Notes: generated by a model not told the origin, from the sequence alone. A stretch of DNA of 64,000 bases from Deinococcus sp. KNUC1210 (GCF_022344005.1 NZ_CP092190.1:930001-994000); one strand, 5' to 3'. Positions 37,941 to 50,302 are shown, counted from the stretch's first letter. Translations and numbers: made by a program.

Positions 37941-39103
37941 GTGAGCAGAGTAGTGGCATCTGGGCCTATCTGCCCGCCACACCGCTGCCGGGCACGCCGG
38001 GCGGCCCGCTGTCGGGTCTGACCTTCAGCGTCAAGGACCTGTTCGGGATGGAGGGCTGGCCCCTGACCGCCAGCACCCGCGCTCCGCTGCCAGAGGTGGC
38101 AGACAGTCCCCTCGTAACCCGGCTGCTGGCGCTGGGAGCAACCTGCGTCGGCAAGACCCATCTGCACGAAATTGCGCTGGGCATCACCGGAATGAACGCA
38201 TTTGGCGGCACGCCCAATCCGCTGGACAGCACCCGTGTCACGGGCGGCAGCAGCAGCGGCGCGGCGGCGAGCGTGGCACATGGACAGGCCGATTTTGCGC
38301 TCGGCACCGACACCGGGGGCAGCATCCGGGTTCCGGCGGCATGGTGCGGCGTGGTGGGCTACAAACCGACCAAAGACGATCCGCTGTGGCCCACCCAGGG
38401 CGTGCTGCCGCTGTCGCCCACCTGCGATCACGCTGGCCCGCTGGCCCGCGACCTGAGCACCATCGTGAAGGTTCAGGAGGCGCTGAGCGGCCAGACGGTG
38501 CCGCCGCAGTCGTGGGCAGGGCTGCGGGTGGGTCTGTGGCAGCCGACAGCGTGGCTGGACGCACAGGCCGACGAAGCGCTGAGTGAGCTGGCGGCACGTG
38601 TGAAGCAGCTGGGCGCGGCGCTGGTGCCCGTCGAGGTGCCCGACATGCTCGACGCCTATTCCGACATCGTGCAGAGCGAGGCGGCCCACGTCCACCGGGC
38701 GGCCCTGGCCCTGCACGACCCCGGCTTCAGCGCGGGAACCCTGGCCCTGCTGAGGCGCGGCGCGGGCCTGAGTGCAGAAACGGTGTCGGCGGCCTGCGAG
38801 CGCCGCGAGGTCTACCGCAGGCTGCTCGATGACCGGATGGCAGAGCTGGATGTGCTGCTGGCTCCTGCCGTGCCGTGTGCCGCACCGCTGACCGGGCAGG
38901 ACGAAGTTGCCCTGCTCGGCGGGACGGTGCCGCTGCGGGTGGCCGTGTTGCGCCTGACTGTGCCCTTCAGCCTGCTGGGACTGCCCACACTGGTCCTGCC
39001 GCTGCCCACCCCCGGCGGCCTGAGCATGGGCGTGCAGGTGGTGGCGAAGCGGGGCGAGGATCGCCAGCTGTTGGGCCTGGGACTCGGCCTGCTGGAGCAG
39101 TAA
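37937..39103 (+). CDS. amidase signature family enzyme
   Basis: 388 residues with the Ser-cisSer-Lys triad: Lys in [12 protein letters not shown] near 33, [36 protein letters not shown] near 110-145 holding both serines. GLKPT-like [13 protein letters not shown] follows. Shorter than GatA and lacking its glutamine-tRNA features, so a general amide or nitrile-derived amide hydrolase is more likely; substrate unknown. Coupled to the LEA14-like gene by ATGA overlap, an unusual partnership. Confidence 0.9.
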   Translation: MSEQSSGIWAYLPATPLPGTPGGPLSGLTFSVKDLFGMEGWPLTASTRAPLPEVADSPLVTRLLALGATCVGKTHLHEIALGITGMNAFGGTPNPLDSTRVTGGSSSGAAASVAHGQADFALGTDTGGSIRVPAAWCGVVGYKPTKDDPLWPTQGVLPLSPTCDHAGPLARDLSTIVKVQEALSGQTVPPQSWAGLRVGLWQPTAWLDAQADEALSELAARVKQLGAALVPVEVPDMLDAYSDIVQSEAAHVHRAALALHDPGFSAGTLALLRRGAGLSAETVSAACERREVYRRLLDDRMAELDVLLAPAVPCAAPLTGQDEVALLGGTVPLRVAVLRLTVPFSLLGLPTLVLPLPTPGGLSMGVQVVAKRGEDRQLLGLGLGLLEQ

Positions 39104-39123
39104 CCCAAATTCACCGCCTGGGT

Positions 39124-39178
39124 GAGGAGAGGGGCACAGAGACGGGTCTGTCACCAGACGCTCTGTGCCCCTCTCCTC
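39124..39178. terminator. bidirectional terminator
   Basis: Perfect 18-bp stem GAGGAGAGGGGCACAGAG / CTCTGTGCCCCTCTCCTC with a 19-base loop, between the convergent amidase and ABC ATPase genes. Confidence 0.85.
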
Positions 39179-39203
39179 TTCGCCAGCCGCGTTGGCGCTA
39201 CAG

Positions 39204-40028
39204 CTACGCGCTCTCCAGCGACGCTTTCAGGTCTGTGAGCGTCAGATCCTGGGCGGGGGCGTCGAGGACCAGCTGACCGCCGCGCAGCGCCACGACCCGC
39301 TGACCCAGGCTGAGCGCTTCGTCCAGGTTGTGCGTCACGAAGAGCACAGTGCTGCCCTGCGTCAGCCAGATGCCCAGCAGTTCCTCACCGAGCTGATGGC
39401 GGGTGGTGACATCCAGCGCACTGAACGGTTCATCGAGCAGCAGCAGCGACGGCTGCACCGCCAGCGCACGGGCCAGCGACACCCGCTGCCGCTGCCCACC
39501 CGACAGCTGATGAATGCGGCGCGGGGCGTAGTCTTCCAGACCCACCTGCTTGAGTGCGGCCAGAGCGCGGCGTTCCTGCTCCTTCCTGCTCAGGTGACGG
39601 GTCTTCAGACCGAAGCTGACATTGCCCAGCACCGTCAGCCAGGGAAACAGCGCGTGCTCCTGCTGAACCAGCGTCAGTTCAGGCACCGGACCGGACAGTT
39701 CACGTCCGGCGAGCGTCATCTGGCCCTGCTGCGGCTTCAGGAACCCGGAGAGCAGCCCCAGCAGCGTCGATTTCCCACTGCCCGAAGGCCCCACCACGCA
39801 CACGAACTCGCCCGGCTGAATGCTGAGCGTGAGCGGCCCCAATCCGACGGGCTGTCCGTCTCCGGCCCGGTTTCCGGCGTAACGGTATTCCACATTCGTC
39901 AGCGACAGCGCGGCCCCCACCTGCGACTGGGAAGGCTTCATCAGGGCACCCTGAGCGGAAGAGGACGCATGTCTGACTTGTACCACACTCTTCACAGCAG
40001 CGCTGCTGCGGTTCACGGTGTCGCTCAT
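39204..40028 (-). CDS. ABC transporter ATPase, SsuB/TauB type
   Basis: 274 residues. Walker [19 protein letters not shown] near 77, Q loop [17 protein letters not shown], signature [15 protein letters not shown], Walker [13 protein letters not shown], then THNLDEAL. Energises import with the permease and binding protein upstream. An N-terminal 35-residue Ser/Ala extension precedes the ABC core. Its ATG overlaps the permease stop (ATGA). Part of the sulfonate or sulfate-ester importer of this sulfur cluster, by context. Confidence 0.92.
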   Translation of the reverse strand: MSDTVNRSSAAVKSVVQVRHASSSAQGALMKPSQSQVGAALSLTNVEYRYAGNRAGDGQPVGLGPLTLSIQPGEFVCVVGPSGSGKSTLLGLLSGFLKPQQGQMTLAGRELSGPVPELTLVQQEHALFPWLTVLGNVSFGLKTRHLSRKEQERRALAALKQVGLEDYAPRRIHQLSGGQRQRVSLARALAVQPSLLLLDEPFSALDVTTRHQLGEELLGIWLTQGSTVLFVTHNLDEALSLGQRVVALRGGQLVLDAPAQDLTLTDLKASLESA

Positions 40029-40849
40029 GACTCTCCCTCCAGTCCGTAGTTGTAGCGAATCCGGCTTTCCAGTGAACGGATCAGTACGTCGAAGAGTGCA
40101 CCCACGACGCCCACCGTGATGATGGTGGTGAAGACCAGAGCGACATTGGCGGTGTTGCGTCCGATCTCCAGCAGTTGGCCCAGACCGGGATTGGTGGTCA
40201 GCAGTTCCGCACCGATCAGGGCACGCCAGGAAAAACTCCAGGCCGTTCGCAGGCCGCCGACCAGATTGGGCAGGCTGGCGGGCAGCATCACCCGCGTGAC
40301 CAGACCTATCCCCTTCGCGCCCAGAGTACGGCCCGCTGTTCGCAGAGCAGGCGGCACGTTGCCCAGTGCACCCGCCACACTCAGCGCCACCGGAATAAAG
40401 CCTTCCAGAATGACCACTGCCAGCACCGCCCGCTCGTTCAGGCCAAAAAACAGAATCGCCAGCGGCACAAAGGCGATGCTCGGCACGCTCTGCACTGCCG
40501 TCAGATAACCGCTGACCACGTCGCGCAGAGACTTCGAGACGGACAGAATCACGCCCACCACCAGCCCGCTGCCGACCGCGATCAGAAACCCGATGGCGAC
40601 CCGACGCAGCGAATTGAGAATCGACATGGTGAGCTTGCCGTCGGGCGACTTGCCGAACAGTCCGAACTTCATTTCCGTCCAGACGGCTCCCGGATCGGGC
40701 AGCACGTACTTCGGCCAGATCGGGCGCACATCGGTGAAGAACCACCACAGGCCCAGCAGCGCCAGCAGGCCGCCGAGCTGAATCGACACCACCTTCAGGC
40801 GGTAATTCATCGGCCTGCTGCGCCCACCCGTCACCGCCGCCTGCGTCAC
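40025..40849 (-). CDS. ABC transporter permease, SsuC type
   Basis: 274 residues from GTG 40849, with about six TM helices and the BPD family EAA-like loop [43 protein letters not shown]. Residues [37 protein letters not shown] match the sulfonate/nitrate/taurine permease pattern. Start codon sits one base after the stop of the binding protein. Confidence 0.92.
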   Translation of the reverse strand: MTQAAVTGGRSRPMNYRLKVVSIQLGGLLALLGLWWFFTDVRPIWPKYVLPDPGAVWTEMKFGLFGKSPDGKLTMSILNSLRRVAIGFLIAVGSGLVVGVILSVSKSLRDVVSGYLTAVQSVPSIAFVPLAILFFGLNERAVLAVVILEGFIPVALSVAGALGNVPPALRTAGRTLGAKGIGLVTRVMLPASLPNLVGGLRTAWSFSWRALIGAELLTTNPGLGQLLEIGRNTANVALVFTTIITVGVVGALFDVLIRSLESRIRYNYGLEGES

Positions 40850-40850
40850 G

Positions 40851-41924
40851 TTATTTGCCTGCCTTGGCCGCGTTCAGATAGCTCAGGTTCACAGCGGCCT
40901 TCAAGTCGGGAATCTCGCGGGCATATCCAGCCTCGCGGTTCAGGTCGGCGTACTCCTTCAGGGCGTCCATATCGATATCGGCGGTGATGCGGGTACGGGC
41001 GAGGGCGCGTTGCAGCACCAGCGCATTCACCTTCTGCCCGGTCAGCTTCAGCAGCTGCGCCGAGATGGCGTTCTGGGCAGCGGGCGGATTCTTCACGATG
41101 AAGCTGATGGCGTTCAGGTGGGCTTTCATGAACGCCTGCACGATCTGGGGGTTATCAGCGGCGAACTGGGTATTGACGACCACCACTGCCGACGGATAGT
41201 TCCCGCCGCGCCAGATGGCCTTTTCGTCGAGCACCAGCTTGTTGCCCTGGCTTTCCAGCAGTGCGCCCCAGGGTTCCGGCACCAGCGCGGCATCGAGGCT
41301 CTTGCTGGAGAACGCGGCGGCGACATCGGCAGGCGCGACCGGGAGGATGCTGACGTTGCCGCCGTCTACCTGCGATTTCAGCCCCTGGTCTTTCAGGATG
41401 TGGCGCAGGCTGATGTCCTGGGTGTTGCCCAGGCTGGGAACGCCGACCTTCTTGCCTGCCAGATCTTTGAACGAGGTGATACTCACACCCTTTCTGGCGA
41501 TCAACACGGCTCCGGCGTTGCTCGCTCCGGCGATGATCTGCAGGGGCAACCCCTTGGCGACGGCGTTGATGGCTGGCCCCGGCCCCATATAGCCGATGTC
41601 GATGGTCCCGGCGGCAAAGGCCTCCGAAAGCTGCGTGCCCGAGGGAAAATCCTTGGTCTGCAAGGTCACCTTGCCGAACGCCTTGGCAAACTCGCCGCGC
41701 TCCAGCGCGACCAGGGCGGGGGCATGCGTCAGGTTTGGAAAGTAGCCGATCCGGACCGTGGTGGCTTTCTGTGCCTGCGCGGTGTTCACGCCGAGCAGCA
41801 CGGCTCCTGTCGCCATACCCACAGCGCTGAGCAGCGTGATCTGAAGGAGACGGCGGGATGACAGGCGGCGCGTCACTTCGCTGCGGCTGTCAGTCGGGGG
41901 GCTGTTCAAGTCGGCATGGTTCAT
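40851..41924 (-). CDS. aliphatic sulfonate-type ABC substrate-binding protein
   Basis: 357 residues. A basic, Tat-like or Sec signal ([30 protein letters not shown]) then the SsuA/NMT1 fold: [79 protein letters not shown]. Binds a sulfonate, nitrate or related anion outside the membrane; sulfur genes on both sides favour sulfonate. ATG 41924 has GAGG 6 nt upstream; ATG 41939 is a possible earlier start. Confidence 0.9.
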   Translation of the reverse strand: MNHADLNSPPTDSRSEVTRRLSSRRLLQITLLSAVGMATGAVLLGVNTAQAQKATTVRIGYFPNLTHAPALVALERGEFAKAFGKVTLQTKDFPSGTQLSEAFAAGTIDIGYMGPGPAINAVAKGLPLQIIAGASNAGAVLIARKGVSITSFKDLAGKKVGVPSLGNTQDISLRHILKDQGLKSQVDGGNVSILPVAPADVAAAFSSKSLDAALVPEPWGALLESQGNKLVLDEKAIWRGGNYPSAVVVVNTQFAADNPQIVQAFMKAHLNAISFIVKNPPAAQNAISAQLLKLTGQKVNALVLQRALARTRITADIDMDALKEYADLNREAGYAREIPDLKAAVNLSYLNAAKAGK

Positions 41925-42149
41925 GTCGGACCTCGGCATCTTTAAAATTGAAATCTGGAGAGCTGAATCGAATGGGGCGAGCTGGCCGGTCTACGGAGAG
42001 CCTGTCCTTCAAAGAACTTCAGAGCGGCCTGAGCGGGCAGGTCAACACGAGAACTGATGCTCTGATGGTGAAGCCTGGCAGATGAAACGGATGCAGATTC
42101 GGTCAATGACGCCCATAGGACGTTCATCTGCCGACTCTAGGCCAAACGC

Positions 42150-43304
42150 TCAGCCAAGACGGCTGTAACCTTCGCGCAGCACCTCCGCGACTTCCGGGCG
42201 GGTGAATTCGCCGGGAAGCGGCTGGCCCGCCCGCAGCAGTTCGCGGACTTTGGTGCCGCTGAGCACCAGATGATGCGACCCGTCGTGCGGGCAGGTGCGC
42301 GGGCTGACGAGCTGGCTGCAGGTGCGGCAGTAGAAGGTGTGCTCGAATTTCAGGATCTTGATCCCCAGCTCTTCCTCGCTGAAGTGCGAGAAGATCTCCT
42401 GCGCCTCGTAGGTGCCGTAGTAACTGCCCACCCCTGCATGGTCGCGCCCGACGATGAAGTGAGTGGCGCCGTAGTTACGCCGCGACAGCGCATGCACGAT
42501 GGCCTCACGCGGCCCGGCGTAGCGCATGGCGGCGGGATACACGCTCAGCAGCGTGCGCTCGCGTGGATAGTACTTGTCGAGCAGCACTTCGTAGGCCTGC
42601 ACGCGCACATCGGCGGGCACGTCGTCGCCCTTGGTGCTGCCCACCAGTGGGTGCAGCAGCAGACCGTCCACCAGTTCCAGCGCCACTTTCTGAAGATACT
42701 CGTGGGCGCGGTGAATCGGATTGCGTGTCTGGAAGGCCACCGTGCTGCGCCAGCCACGCGCCTCGATCACCTCGCGCACCTCGGCAGGCGTGCGGTGATG
42801 CCGGGGAAACGCTCCACGCGGCACCTCGAACAGCGTGACCGGGCCGCCCAGGTACACTTCTCCTGCCGCATACAGCGCTGCCACACCCGGATGGGCGGCG
42901 TCGGCAGTGCGGTAGACCTCGCGGGCCTCGTGCGCCTTGTCGGGGGTGTACTGTTCCTGCACGTCCAGCAGCCCTACCGGACGGCCCTCACGCGTCAGCA
43001 CGACGGTGCCGTGGGCCTGGGCTGCCTCATCCCGGCTCACCATCAGCGTGATCGGCAGACTCCAGGGCGTGCCGTTCGCGAGCCGCATCCGCTCGATCAC
43101 CGACGCATAATCGGCGCTGTTCAGAAATCCGGTCAGCGGCGAATACGCCCCGGTGGCGATCATTTCCAGGTCGGCGTGGGCGCGGTCGGACAGTTCCAGA
43201 GTGGGCAGGCCACGGGTCTCGCCTTCATGCAGGTGCCGGACGCGGTGAACCAGCAGGCCGCCGAGCGGCGCGGGAAGGGTGGCAGTGTTCGTCAGGATGG
43301 TCAT
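42150..43304 (-). CDS. sat: sulfate adenylyltransferase
   Basis: Activates sulfate with ATP to adenylyl sulfate (APS). 384 residues, homo-oligomeric Sat (not CysDN) type. [17 protein letters not shown] near 193 with the Hxx[19 protein letters not shown] near 291, and a C-terminal zinc site [22 protein letters not shown] as in thermophile and archaeal Sat, lacking the fused APS kinase. GAGG precedes the ATG by 6 nt. Located 147 bp downstream of cysH. Confidence 0.95.
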   Translation of the reverse strand: MTILTNTATLPAPLGGLLVHRVRHLHEGETRGLPTLELSDRAHADLEMIATGAYSPLTGFLNSADYASVIERMRLANGTPWSLPITLMVSRDEAAQAHGTVVLTREGRPVGLLDVQEQYTPDKAHEAREVYRTADAAHPGVAALYAAGEVYLGGPVTLFEVPRGAFPRHHRTPAEVREVIEARGWRSTVAFQTRNPIHRAHEYLQKVALELVDGLLLHPLVGSTKGDDVPADVRVQAYEVLLDKYYPRERTLLSVYPAAMRYAGPREAIVHALSRRNYGATHFIVGRDHAGVGSYYGTYEAQEIFSHFSEEELGIKILKFEHTFYCRTCSQLVSPRTCPHDGSHHLVLSGTKVRELLRAGQPLPGEFTRPEVAEVLREGYSRLG

Positions 43305-43361
43305 TTGGAACCTCTGGAAAGGAGAGTGAAGGCTTTGGAAGAACGATTCGGGAACAGACAG

Positions 43362-43385
43362 ATCAATTGATAGAGTTGGTCAACT
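43362..43385. promoter_or_regulatory. paired palindromes upstream of sat
   Basis: ATCAATTGAT (43362-43371) is a perfect palindrome and AGTTG-GT-CAACT (43374-43385) has perfect 5-bp arms. Between cysH and sat, 60-80 bp before the sat start; a candidate sulfur-regulator binding site and internal promoter. Confidence 0.45.
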
Positions 43386-43451
43386 ATTCAGCGCTGGGTG
43401 GTCCTGGATTCAGAAGCAGGATCGGTCAGTTTCCGGGGGCCACCACAGCTT

Positions 43452-44182
43452 TTACAGCTTGTTGTCTCCGGCCCACAGCCCGCATTCGGTCTTGCCCTTT
43501 CCGGCCCAGCGGCCTGCACGGGCGTCTTCACCGGGCGCACGGCGCGGGTACACGGCCAACAGCCGACGCTCAGAAAACCGTCGAAGTACAGCGGATTGAC
43601 CGGCAGCGCGTGTTCGGCGGCGTAGGCTTCCAGCCGCTCACGCGTCCAGTACGCCAGCGGATTGATCTTGCGGCGTGCGCCTCCGTCCTCGACATAGGGA
43701 ATGGAGGCGCGGTCTGCGGTCTGCTCGCGGCTGCGGGCATTCAGCAGGGCCGAGGGCCTGAGCGCCTTCAGGTGGCGCTGAAGCGGCGCGACCTTGCGAA
43801 CCGCGCAGCAGGCGTCGGGGTCGGACGCATAGAGCGCGGGGTCGGTCTGCCCGTCTTCCGGGCTCGAACCTGCATTCAGCGTCACGAAATTTAGCTGGGG
43901 ATAGCGTTCGGTGAGCGCGTCGCGGGTGCTGAGCGTTTCCGGAAAGTGGTAGCCGGTATCGACGAACAGCACGTCGCCCGTGTACCCCGCCTTCACTGCC
44001 AGATCGAGCAGCACCACGCCGTTCAGATTGAAGGCGCTCGGCATGGTCAGATCGGGGTGGGCTTCCAGCGCCCAGCGGATCACCGCGAGCGGGTCGGCGT
44101 CAGGGCCGAACTCGGGCGGCTGCACCTGCGAGCGCGGCGGGAGCTGTGTAGCGCCGGGCACCGCTTCAAGCGTGGGCAACAT
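43452..44182 (-). CDS. cysH: APS/PAPS reductase, interrupted by one missing base
   Basis: Reduces adenylyl sulfate to sulfite with thioredoxin. [21 protein letters not shown] and [14 protein letters not shown] near 122 plus GCWPCTRAV near 205 place the cysteine pairs of the [4Fe-4S] APS-reductase class. After CTRAV the frame is one base short (43531-43535): with it the end reads [20 protein letters not shown] and LWAGDNKL then TAA 43452, carrying the catalytic cysteine motif ECGLW. As given, the frame runs on to 43388 without it. Restored length 243. GGAGG sits 6 nt before ATG 44182, which overlaps cysC by 17 bp. Confidence 0.92.
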
Positions 44183-44704
44183 CGCGCACCTCCAGCAGTG
44201 TCAGCAGATCGTTCAGACACTCGTCCACGCTTTTCAGGTCGGTTCGCAGATGCAGCGCGGGCGTCAGCGGGGCCTCATACGGATCGCTGACGCCGGTAAA
44301 GTGCGCGATCTCACCTGCCAGCGCCTTCAGGTACAGCCCTTTCACGTCACGCTCGGTCACGACGGCAAGCGGCGCATCCACGAAGACCTCGGAAGCGTTG
44401 GGAAGCTCGGACAGCACAGCGTCTCGGGTGTCGCGGTAAGGACTGATGGCGCTGACGAGCACCGTGACGCCGTGCCGCGCCAGCAATCCCGCCACGAACG
44501 CGATGCGGCGCACGTTGGTATCGCGGTCGGCCTTGCTGAAGCCCAGCCCCTTGCTCAGATTCTCACGCACGGCGTCGCCGTCCAGCAGTTCGACCCGCTC
44601 ACCGCGCCGCAGCAGTTCCGCGTGCAGGGCAGAGGCCAACGTGGACTTGCCCGCGCCCGAGAGTCCGGTAAACCAGATGACCCGGCCCGCCGTCTCTGCC
44701 CTGC

Positions 44705-44708
<4 letters not shown>
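44166..44708 (-). CDS. cysC: adenylylsulfate kinase
   Basis: Phosphorylates APS to PAPS. 180 residues: P-loop [13 protein letters not shown] near 13, [32 protein letters not shown] near 42, [11 protein letters not shown], and [23 protein letters not shown] near 122, complete. GTG start overlaps the sulfite reductase stop (GTGA). Its product would serve a PAPS-using reductase, although the neighbouring cysH looks APS-type. Confidence 0.95.
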
Positions 44709-46269
<1,561 letters not shown>

Positions 46270-46356
46270 GAAAAACCTCAGATGTTAGGGATGAGTGGGG
46301 AAAGATGCAGGAGCCTCGGGTGTCCTTTTACAGCTAAATCAACGAATGCCCGGCGG

Positions 46357-46785
46357 CTAATTTCTCATTCCCACTCTGTATTTCAGCATGCGCCACTGAA
46401 AATACATCAGACAGCCGACACAGATGCGGGCTGTCAGATTCAGCAGGGCCAGCGCAATCACCGTCAGGCCCAGCACGGCACTCAGCACGCCCAGGCCCGC
46501 CAGACCACTCAGAGCAGAGGCCAGCAGGAACACGCCGCCCACGCCCTGTGCGAACAGGTGCGCCTCAGGCGATTCCTCGACGATATCGGGGTTCAGGCCC
46601 AGCCTCGGGCCTACCGCACGGTAAGCAGCCCGCATCGGGCTCCGGGTGGGCGACACGGCACCGATCAACATGGCGGCTCCCAGCAGGCCCGCCAGCCACG
46701 GCTGGCTCGCCACCACCGCCACCGCGGTGACGCCCACCACCGTCAGCTGATTGAATTTAAGGGCGTTCAGATCGGTCTTGTTCAT
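46357..46785 (-). CDS. DUF4395 membrane protein
   Basis: 142 residues with three or four TM helices (LTVVGVTAVAVVASQPWLAGLLGAAMLIGA, GVGGVFLLASALSGLAGLGVLSAVLGLTVIALALLNLTARICVGC) and a CVGC motif near the end, as in DUF4395 proteins found with thiosulfate and other sulfur genes. A TTG three codons earlier is open, but ATG 46785 is preferred. First gene of the minus-strand sulfur cluster, 88 bp before the sulfite reductase start. Role unknown; the cysteine pair suggests thiol or sulfur handling. Confidence 0.8.
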   Translation of the reverse strand: MNKTDLNALKFNQLTVVGVTAVAVVASQPWLAGLLGAAMLIGAVSPTRSPMRAAYRAVGPRLGLNPDIVEESPEAHLFAQGVGGVFLLASALSGLAGLGVLSAVLGLTVIALALLNLTARICVGCLMYFQWRMLKYRVGMRN

Positions 46786-46851
46786 ACCTGACAAAAAAGG
46801 TACACCATATAAATTACAAAAGCTATCAACTTGTCTGCATCAGGAGTTCAT

Positions 46852-47622
46852 TCAGGCGTGGGTGTGGCCCAGATGACTGCTGGAAAAGGTCGCCTCGATA
46901 TTGGCGGGCGTATAGACCTCGGCGGGCGTTCCCTGCGCCACCACCCGGCGGTTGACGAGCAGCAGTTGGTCGCACCAGCGGGCCGCCGCCTCCAGATCGT
47001 GCGTGACCATCGCCACGATGCAGCCGCGCCGGGCCTGCTCCTGAAGCAGCCGCATGATCTTCTCCTGGGTGGCGGCGTCCACGCCCGTCAGGGGTTCGTC
47101 GAGCAGCAGCACCTGCGCCTGCCGCGCCAGCATGCGGGCCAGCAGAACCCGCTGCCGCTGCCCACCCGACAGCGCCTGAATCGGGCGGTGCCGCAGGTCG
47201 CTCACTTCGGTCTGCTCCAGCGCTGCCGCCACGATGTCGCGGTCGGCGCGGCGCGGGCCACGCAGCCAGCCCAGGCGGGCGGTGCGGCCCATCATCGCCA
47301 CGTCCCAGACCGTGACCGGAAAGGCCCAGTCGAGCGTCTGCTGCTGCGGCACATACGCACTGGCACTGCGGAGGCTGCCCAGTCCGTTGACGCTCACACT
47401 GCCGGAACTGGCCTCGACCAGCCCCAGCACCGTCTTGAGCAGCGTCGATTTTCCGGCTCCGTTCGGCCCGATGACCGCGCTGAACTGTCCAGCCTGAAAA
47501 CTGGCGCTCGCATCTTCCAGCGCAACCTGAGCGCCGTAGCGTACCGTCAGATGCTCCACGCGAATTTCAGCGTCGGCAGCGGCTCCGGGCACAGCAGGCG
47601 TCTGCACCGCTGCCGTGCTCAC
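46852..47622 (-). CDS. Zn/Mn-type ABC transporter ATPase
   Basis: About 256 residues. Walker [22 protein letters not shown] near 49, [22 protein letters not shown] (ZnuC/MntB-like Q loop), [33 protein letters not shown], and a His-containing tail [12 protein letters not shown] 47622 has GGAG upstream; GTG 47673 is possible. The binding-protein gene is directly upstream, but no permease gene follows: the next gene is DUF4395. Confidence 0.88.
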   Translation of the reverse strand: MSTAAVQTPAVPGAAADAEIRVEHLTVRYGAQVALEDASASFQAGQFSAVIGPNGAGKSTLLKTVLGLVEASSGSVSVNGLGSLRSASAYVPQQQTLDWAFPVTVWDVAMMGRTARLGWLRGPRRADRDIVAAALEQTEVSDLRHRPIQALSGGQRQRVLLARMLARQAQVLLLDEPLTGVDAATQEKIMRLLQEQARRGCIVAMVTHDLEAAARWCDQLLLVNRRVVAQGTPAEVYTPANIEATFSSSHLGHTHA

Positions 47623-47708
47623 GGCGTCTCCGGAAGGCCCGGCGGCACAGAAAGAGCGGTGGAGGCACGGCACATAGAGAACAGATTATCAACTCTCAGA
47701 GCCACCGC

Positions 47709-48611
47709 CTACTTCAGCGCCTTCACGATCACGTCTATATCGTGCTGAAAGGCCTTCAGATAGCTGTCACCGTCGCTGCCGGGTGCGCCGAGCGCGTCGG
47801 TGTACAGCGGCGGGGCGATCTTGACGCCCGTTTCATCGCTCAGAGCCTGTGCCAGCCGGGCATTGACGGTATTTTCCGTGAAGATGGCCCGCACGTGGGC
47901 CGCCCTCACCCTGCGAACCAGCGTCGCCAGTTCCTGTGCCGAGGGTTCGCGCTCGGTGCTCAGGCCGCCGATCACCTGTCCCACCACCGTCAGGCCGTAG
48001 CGGGCCGCCAGATAGCCGAGCGCGTCGTGGTTAGTCACGAGTTGCCGCTGGGCAGCCGGAATGGTGGCGATCTGACGCCTGGCAGAGCTGTCCAGCGCCA
48101 GCAGTTTCCGGGTATACGCTCCAGCGTTCGTGGCATACACGGTCTTCCCTGCCGGGTCGAGGCGCGTCAGTTCTGCCTGGATGGTCTTCACATAGGCGGC
48201 GGCGTTCAGCGGATTCCACCACGCGTGCGGGTCGAAGGCTCCCTCGGCGCTCAGCCCTTCCTGTTGCAGCTCAGCCGCCTGACGCAGCTTGACGCTCCGG
48301 CTGAGCGTCACCACATTCACGCCCGAAACAGCGCCCTGAAGCCGGGGCAGCCAGGGTTCCAGATTGGCTCCGTTGATGAACAGGGCGCGGGCCAGTGACA
48401 GCTTCTTCACGTCGCCTGTCGCAGGCTGATAGGTGTGCGTGTCGGCATTGGCCGGTACCACCGTCACCACACTGATGCGCGTGCCGCCCACCGCCTTCAC
48501 GAAATCGGCGATGACCGAAGTGCTGGCCGCGACCGGAAGCGGCGCTGCCAGCCCTGCCGACAGAGCTCCCAGACCCAGCGTTGCCAGAAATATCTGATAC
48601 CGATTCTTCAT
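47709..48611 (-). CDS. metal ABC transporter substrate-binding protein, ZnuA/MntC type
   Basis: About 300 residues. Signal peptide (RYQIFLATLGLGALSAGLAAPLPVAAS), then the cluster A-I fold with metal ligands His in PANADTHTYQP near 60, His in GAFDPHAWWNPLNA near 130, His in VTNHDALGYLA near 195, and Glu/Asp in AIFTENTV and LYTDALG. Zn or Mn capture in the envelope. TAGATT lies 7 nt before ATG 48611. A Fur-family gene starts upstream on the same strand. Confidence 0.9.
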   Translation of the reverse strand: MKNRYQIFLATLGLGALSAGLAAPLPVAASTSVIADFVKAVGGTRISVVTVVPANADTHTYQPATGDVKKLSLARALFINGANLEPWLPRLQGAVSGVNVVTLSRSVKLRQAAELQQEGLSAEGAFDPHAWWNPLNAAAYVKTIQAELTRLDPAGKTVYATNAGAYTRKLLALDSSARRQIATIPAAQRQLVTNHDALGYLAARYGLTVVGQVIGGLSTEREPSAQELATLVRRVRAAHVRAIFTENTVNARLAQALSDETGVKIAPPLYTDALGAPGSDGDSYLKAFQHDIDVIVKALK

Positions 48612-48683
48612 TCTCAATAATCTAGCAGAGCAGGCCCGAAGAGCGCAATGAAGGGCGGGGAATCCCGGCGCGTCTGATCGGGC

Positions 48684-49070
48684 TTAGCTGGCTTCAGCGC
48701 ACTGCGGGCAGCGCCCGTACAGCGTGACCTCGTGGCCCTCGACCACGAACCCGCCCGGATAGACCGTGCCGCTCGGCAGGGCCACCGGGCAGGAATGCAG
48801 CGAATACACACGCCCACACACGTTGCAGGAAAAATGGTGATGGTGCCCGCGCCCGCTGGATTCATAGAGCGGCTCACCGTCGAGATTGACGGCGTGCGCC
48901 TCGCCCTGCTGCTGAAGCAGCTTCAGGGTGCGGTAAACGGTGGCGGTGCCCAGGGTCGGCAGCGCCACCTGAGCGCGGGCCAGCAGTTCCGGTGCGCTCA
49001 GCGGCCCCTCGGCCTGTTGCAGCACGGCGGCGATGACCTCGCGTTGGCGGGTGTGGCGGGCGGTCGTCAT
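48684..49070 (-). CDS. Fur-family metalloregulator (Zur/Fur)
   Basis: 128 residues. Winged helix [52 protein letters not shown], then metal sites: [26 protein letters not shown] and C-terminal CPQCAEAS, i.e. the structural CxxC pairs and the His-rich sensing loop. Adjacent to the metal binding protein, so Zn (Zur) or Mn control is likely. TACCCT six bases before the ATG (49077-49082). Confidence 0.92.
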   Translation of the reverse strand: MTTARHTRQREVIAAVLQQAEGPLSAPELLARAQVALPTLGTATVYRTLKLLQQQGEAHAVNLDGEPLYESSGRGHHHHFSCNVCGRVYSLHSCPVALPSGTVYPGGFVVEGHEVTLYGRCPQCAEAS

Positions 49071-49084
49071 GAGCGCAGGGTAGC

Positions 49085-49115
49085 AAAAAACCGCGCCCCT
49101 CTCTGGGAACGCGGT
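49085..49115 (-). terminator. intrinsic terminator
   Basis: Minus strand: ACCGCG (49115-49110) pairs with CGCGGT (49095-49090) with inner TTCCC/GGGG pairing and six T. It ends the Holin-X operon just before the Fur gene. Confidence 0.8.
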
Positions 49116-49139
49116 ATCAATTGCGAGTCAGGGCCGCTG

Positions 49140-49616
49140 TCAGTCGTTCTTCTTCAGGAAGTCCTCGGGGCTGTTATGCAGCACGATCTTGGGCTTGACC
49201 GGTCCGGTCTTGCCGTCGGCTGCTGCGCCCTGCTGGGTCATCAGGCGGTCGGCGAATTCCTCCAGCCTGGGCACCAGCACGCGTTCCTGAAGGATCTTGA
49301 AGCCGAGCGTCGCCGCCGTCGCCAGCAGCGCCCCGCCGATGCTGTTCCCGCCCGACTTCTTCTGGGCCTTCATCAGGGCCTTCTGCTCTTTTTCGGGGCT
49401 GGCCGCATCGACATAGATTCGGCGGGTGCGGCGAAACTGCCGCCCGACCAGCATACCCAGCGCCAGCCCCACGCCCGTCGCGCCGCCCAGCATCTTCAGC
49501 GGCTCCTTCTGCATCTGAAGCTGCATGTTGGTGCGGTCGGCCAGCGCGTCCACACTGCTCTTCAGGCGGGCGCGGGCCTCATCACGCTGCGCTGTTCTGG
49601 AACCCGGCTTGGTCAT
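49140..49616 (-). CDS. membrane-associated hypothetical protein (partner of Holin-X-like gene)
   Basis: 158 residues. A charged helical N-terminus ([31 protein letters not shown]), a short hydrophobic stretch with Gly ([20 protein letters not shown]), then a second stretch ([15 protein letters not shown]) and a basic tail. The layout resembles small ElaB/YqjD- or DUF3618-like proteins that bind membranes. ATG overlaps the upstream stop (TGATG). Function unknown. Confidence 0.7.
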   Translation of the reverse strand: MTKPGSRTAQRDEARARLKSSVDALADRTNMQLQMQKEPLKMLGGATGVGLALGMLVGRQFRRTRRIYVDAASPEKEQKALMKAQKKSGGNSIGGALLATAATLGFKILQERVLVPRLEEFADRLMTQQGAAADGKTGPVKPKIVLHNSPEDFLKKND

Positions 49617-50302
49617 CAGTAGCCCTCCTTTTTCATGTCTTCGCGGTAGGTGGGGTTGGTGCTGACCGGCACACCTTCCAGTTCTGGTTCGGAAGTCGGC
49701 TTGCCGTGGGTCGAGGTACCCTGCGCCGCCGTGCCGTGGCCCGCAGCCGCAGAACCAGCAGCAGGCGTCACGTACACGGGCGCGGCGGCGTGCGCCTGGC
49801 TGGCATGAGCCGAAGCAGGCGTATACACAGAAGCGCCGGTCGTGGCGGTGCTGGTCGCCGCCGTGGTCGTGGCAGCCGTGGTTCCGGTCGCTGTGCTGGT
49901 GCTGTCCTGCTTGCTGCCGTACTTCAGGTCATCTTTGGCGATGTCGCTCAGCGGACCAGAGGGGCCTTCGTCGTCGGGCACTTCGGCGCCCAGACGCTTG
50001 ATGCCCAGAAAGATCAGAGCGCCCGTGACCGCGAAACTGAACAGGGCGATCAGCAGGGCGGCGGCCCAGGCTCCCAGTCCCAGGCGGATCAGGCCGTAGA
50101 ACACGAACAGAATCAGGAAGATCAGGGCGAGGCTGAGCGGCACCAGCGAGGCCAGCACCAGCACCAGGCCCAGACCCTTGGCTTTGGCGACGTTGGCAAC
50201 GCGGCTGAGGAGCCCATTGATCTCACTCTTCACCAGGCTGACTCCGGCGTCGAAAACATCGACCAGAGCGCCGCCCAGACTTTTATTCTCATTGTTTTCC
50301 AT
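49616..50302 (-). CDS. Holin-X-like (phage-holin family superfamily III) membrane protein
   Basis: 228 residues. N-terminal amphipathic part ([34 protein letters not shown]), two TM helices ([51 protein letters not shown], about 45-105), then a long Ala/Thr/Gly-rich tail. This is the bacterial Holin-X/phage-holin-like pattern often next to small YqjD-like proteins. GGAGG precedes the ATG. No lysis genes, so prophage origin is unlikely. Confidence 0.75.
   Translation of the reverse strand: MENNENKSLGGALVDVFDAGVSLVKSEINGLLSRVANVAKAKGLGLVLVLASLVPLSLALIFLILFVFYGLIRLGLGAWAAALLIALFSFAVTGALIFLGIKRLGAEVPDDEGPSGPLSDIAKDDLKYGSKQDSTSTATGTTAATTTAATSTATTGASVYTPASAHASQAHAAAPVYVTPAAGSAAAGHGTAAQGTSTHGKPTSEPELEGVPVSTNPTYREDMKKEGY

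Noticed and set aside
46795..46851. A short permease gene between the Zn-type ATPase and DUF4395
   Set aside because: Only 57 bp are available and they are AT-rich promoter-like sequence.
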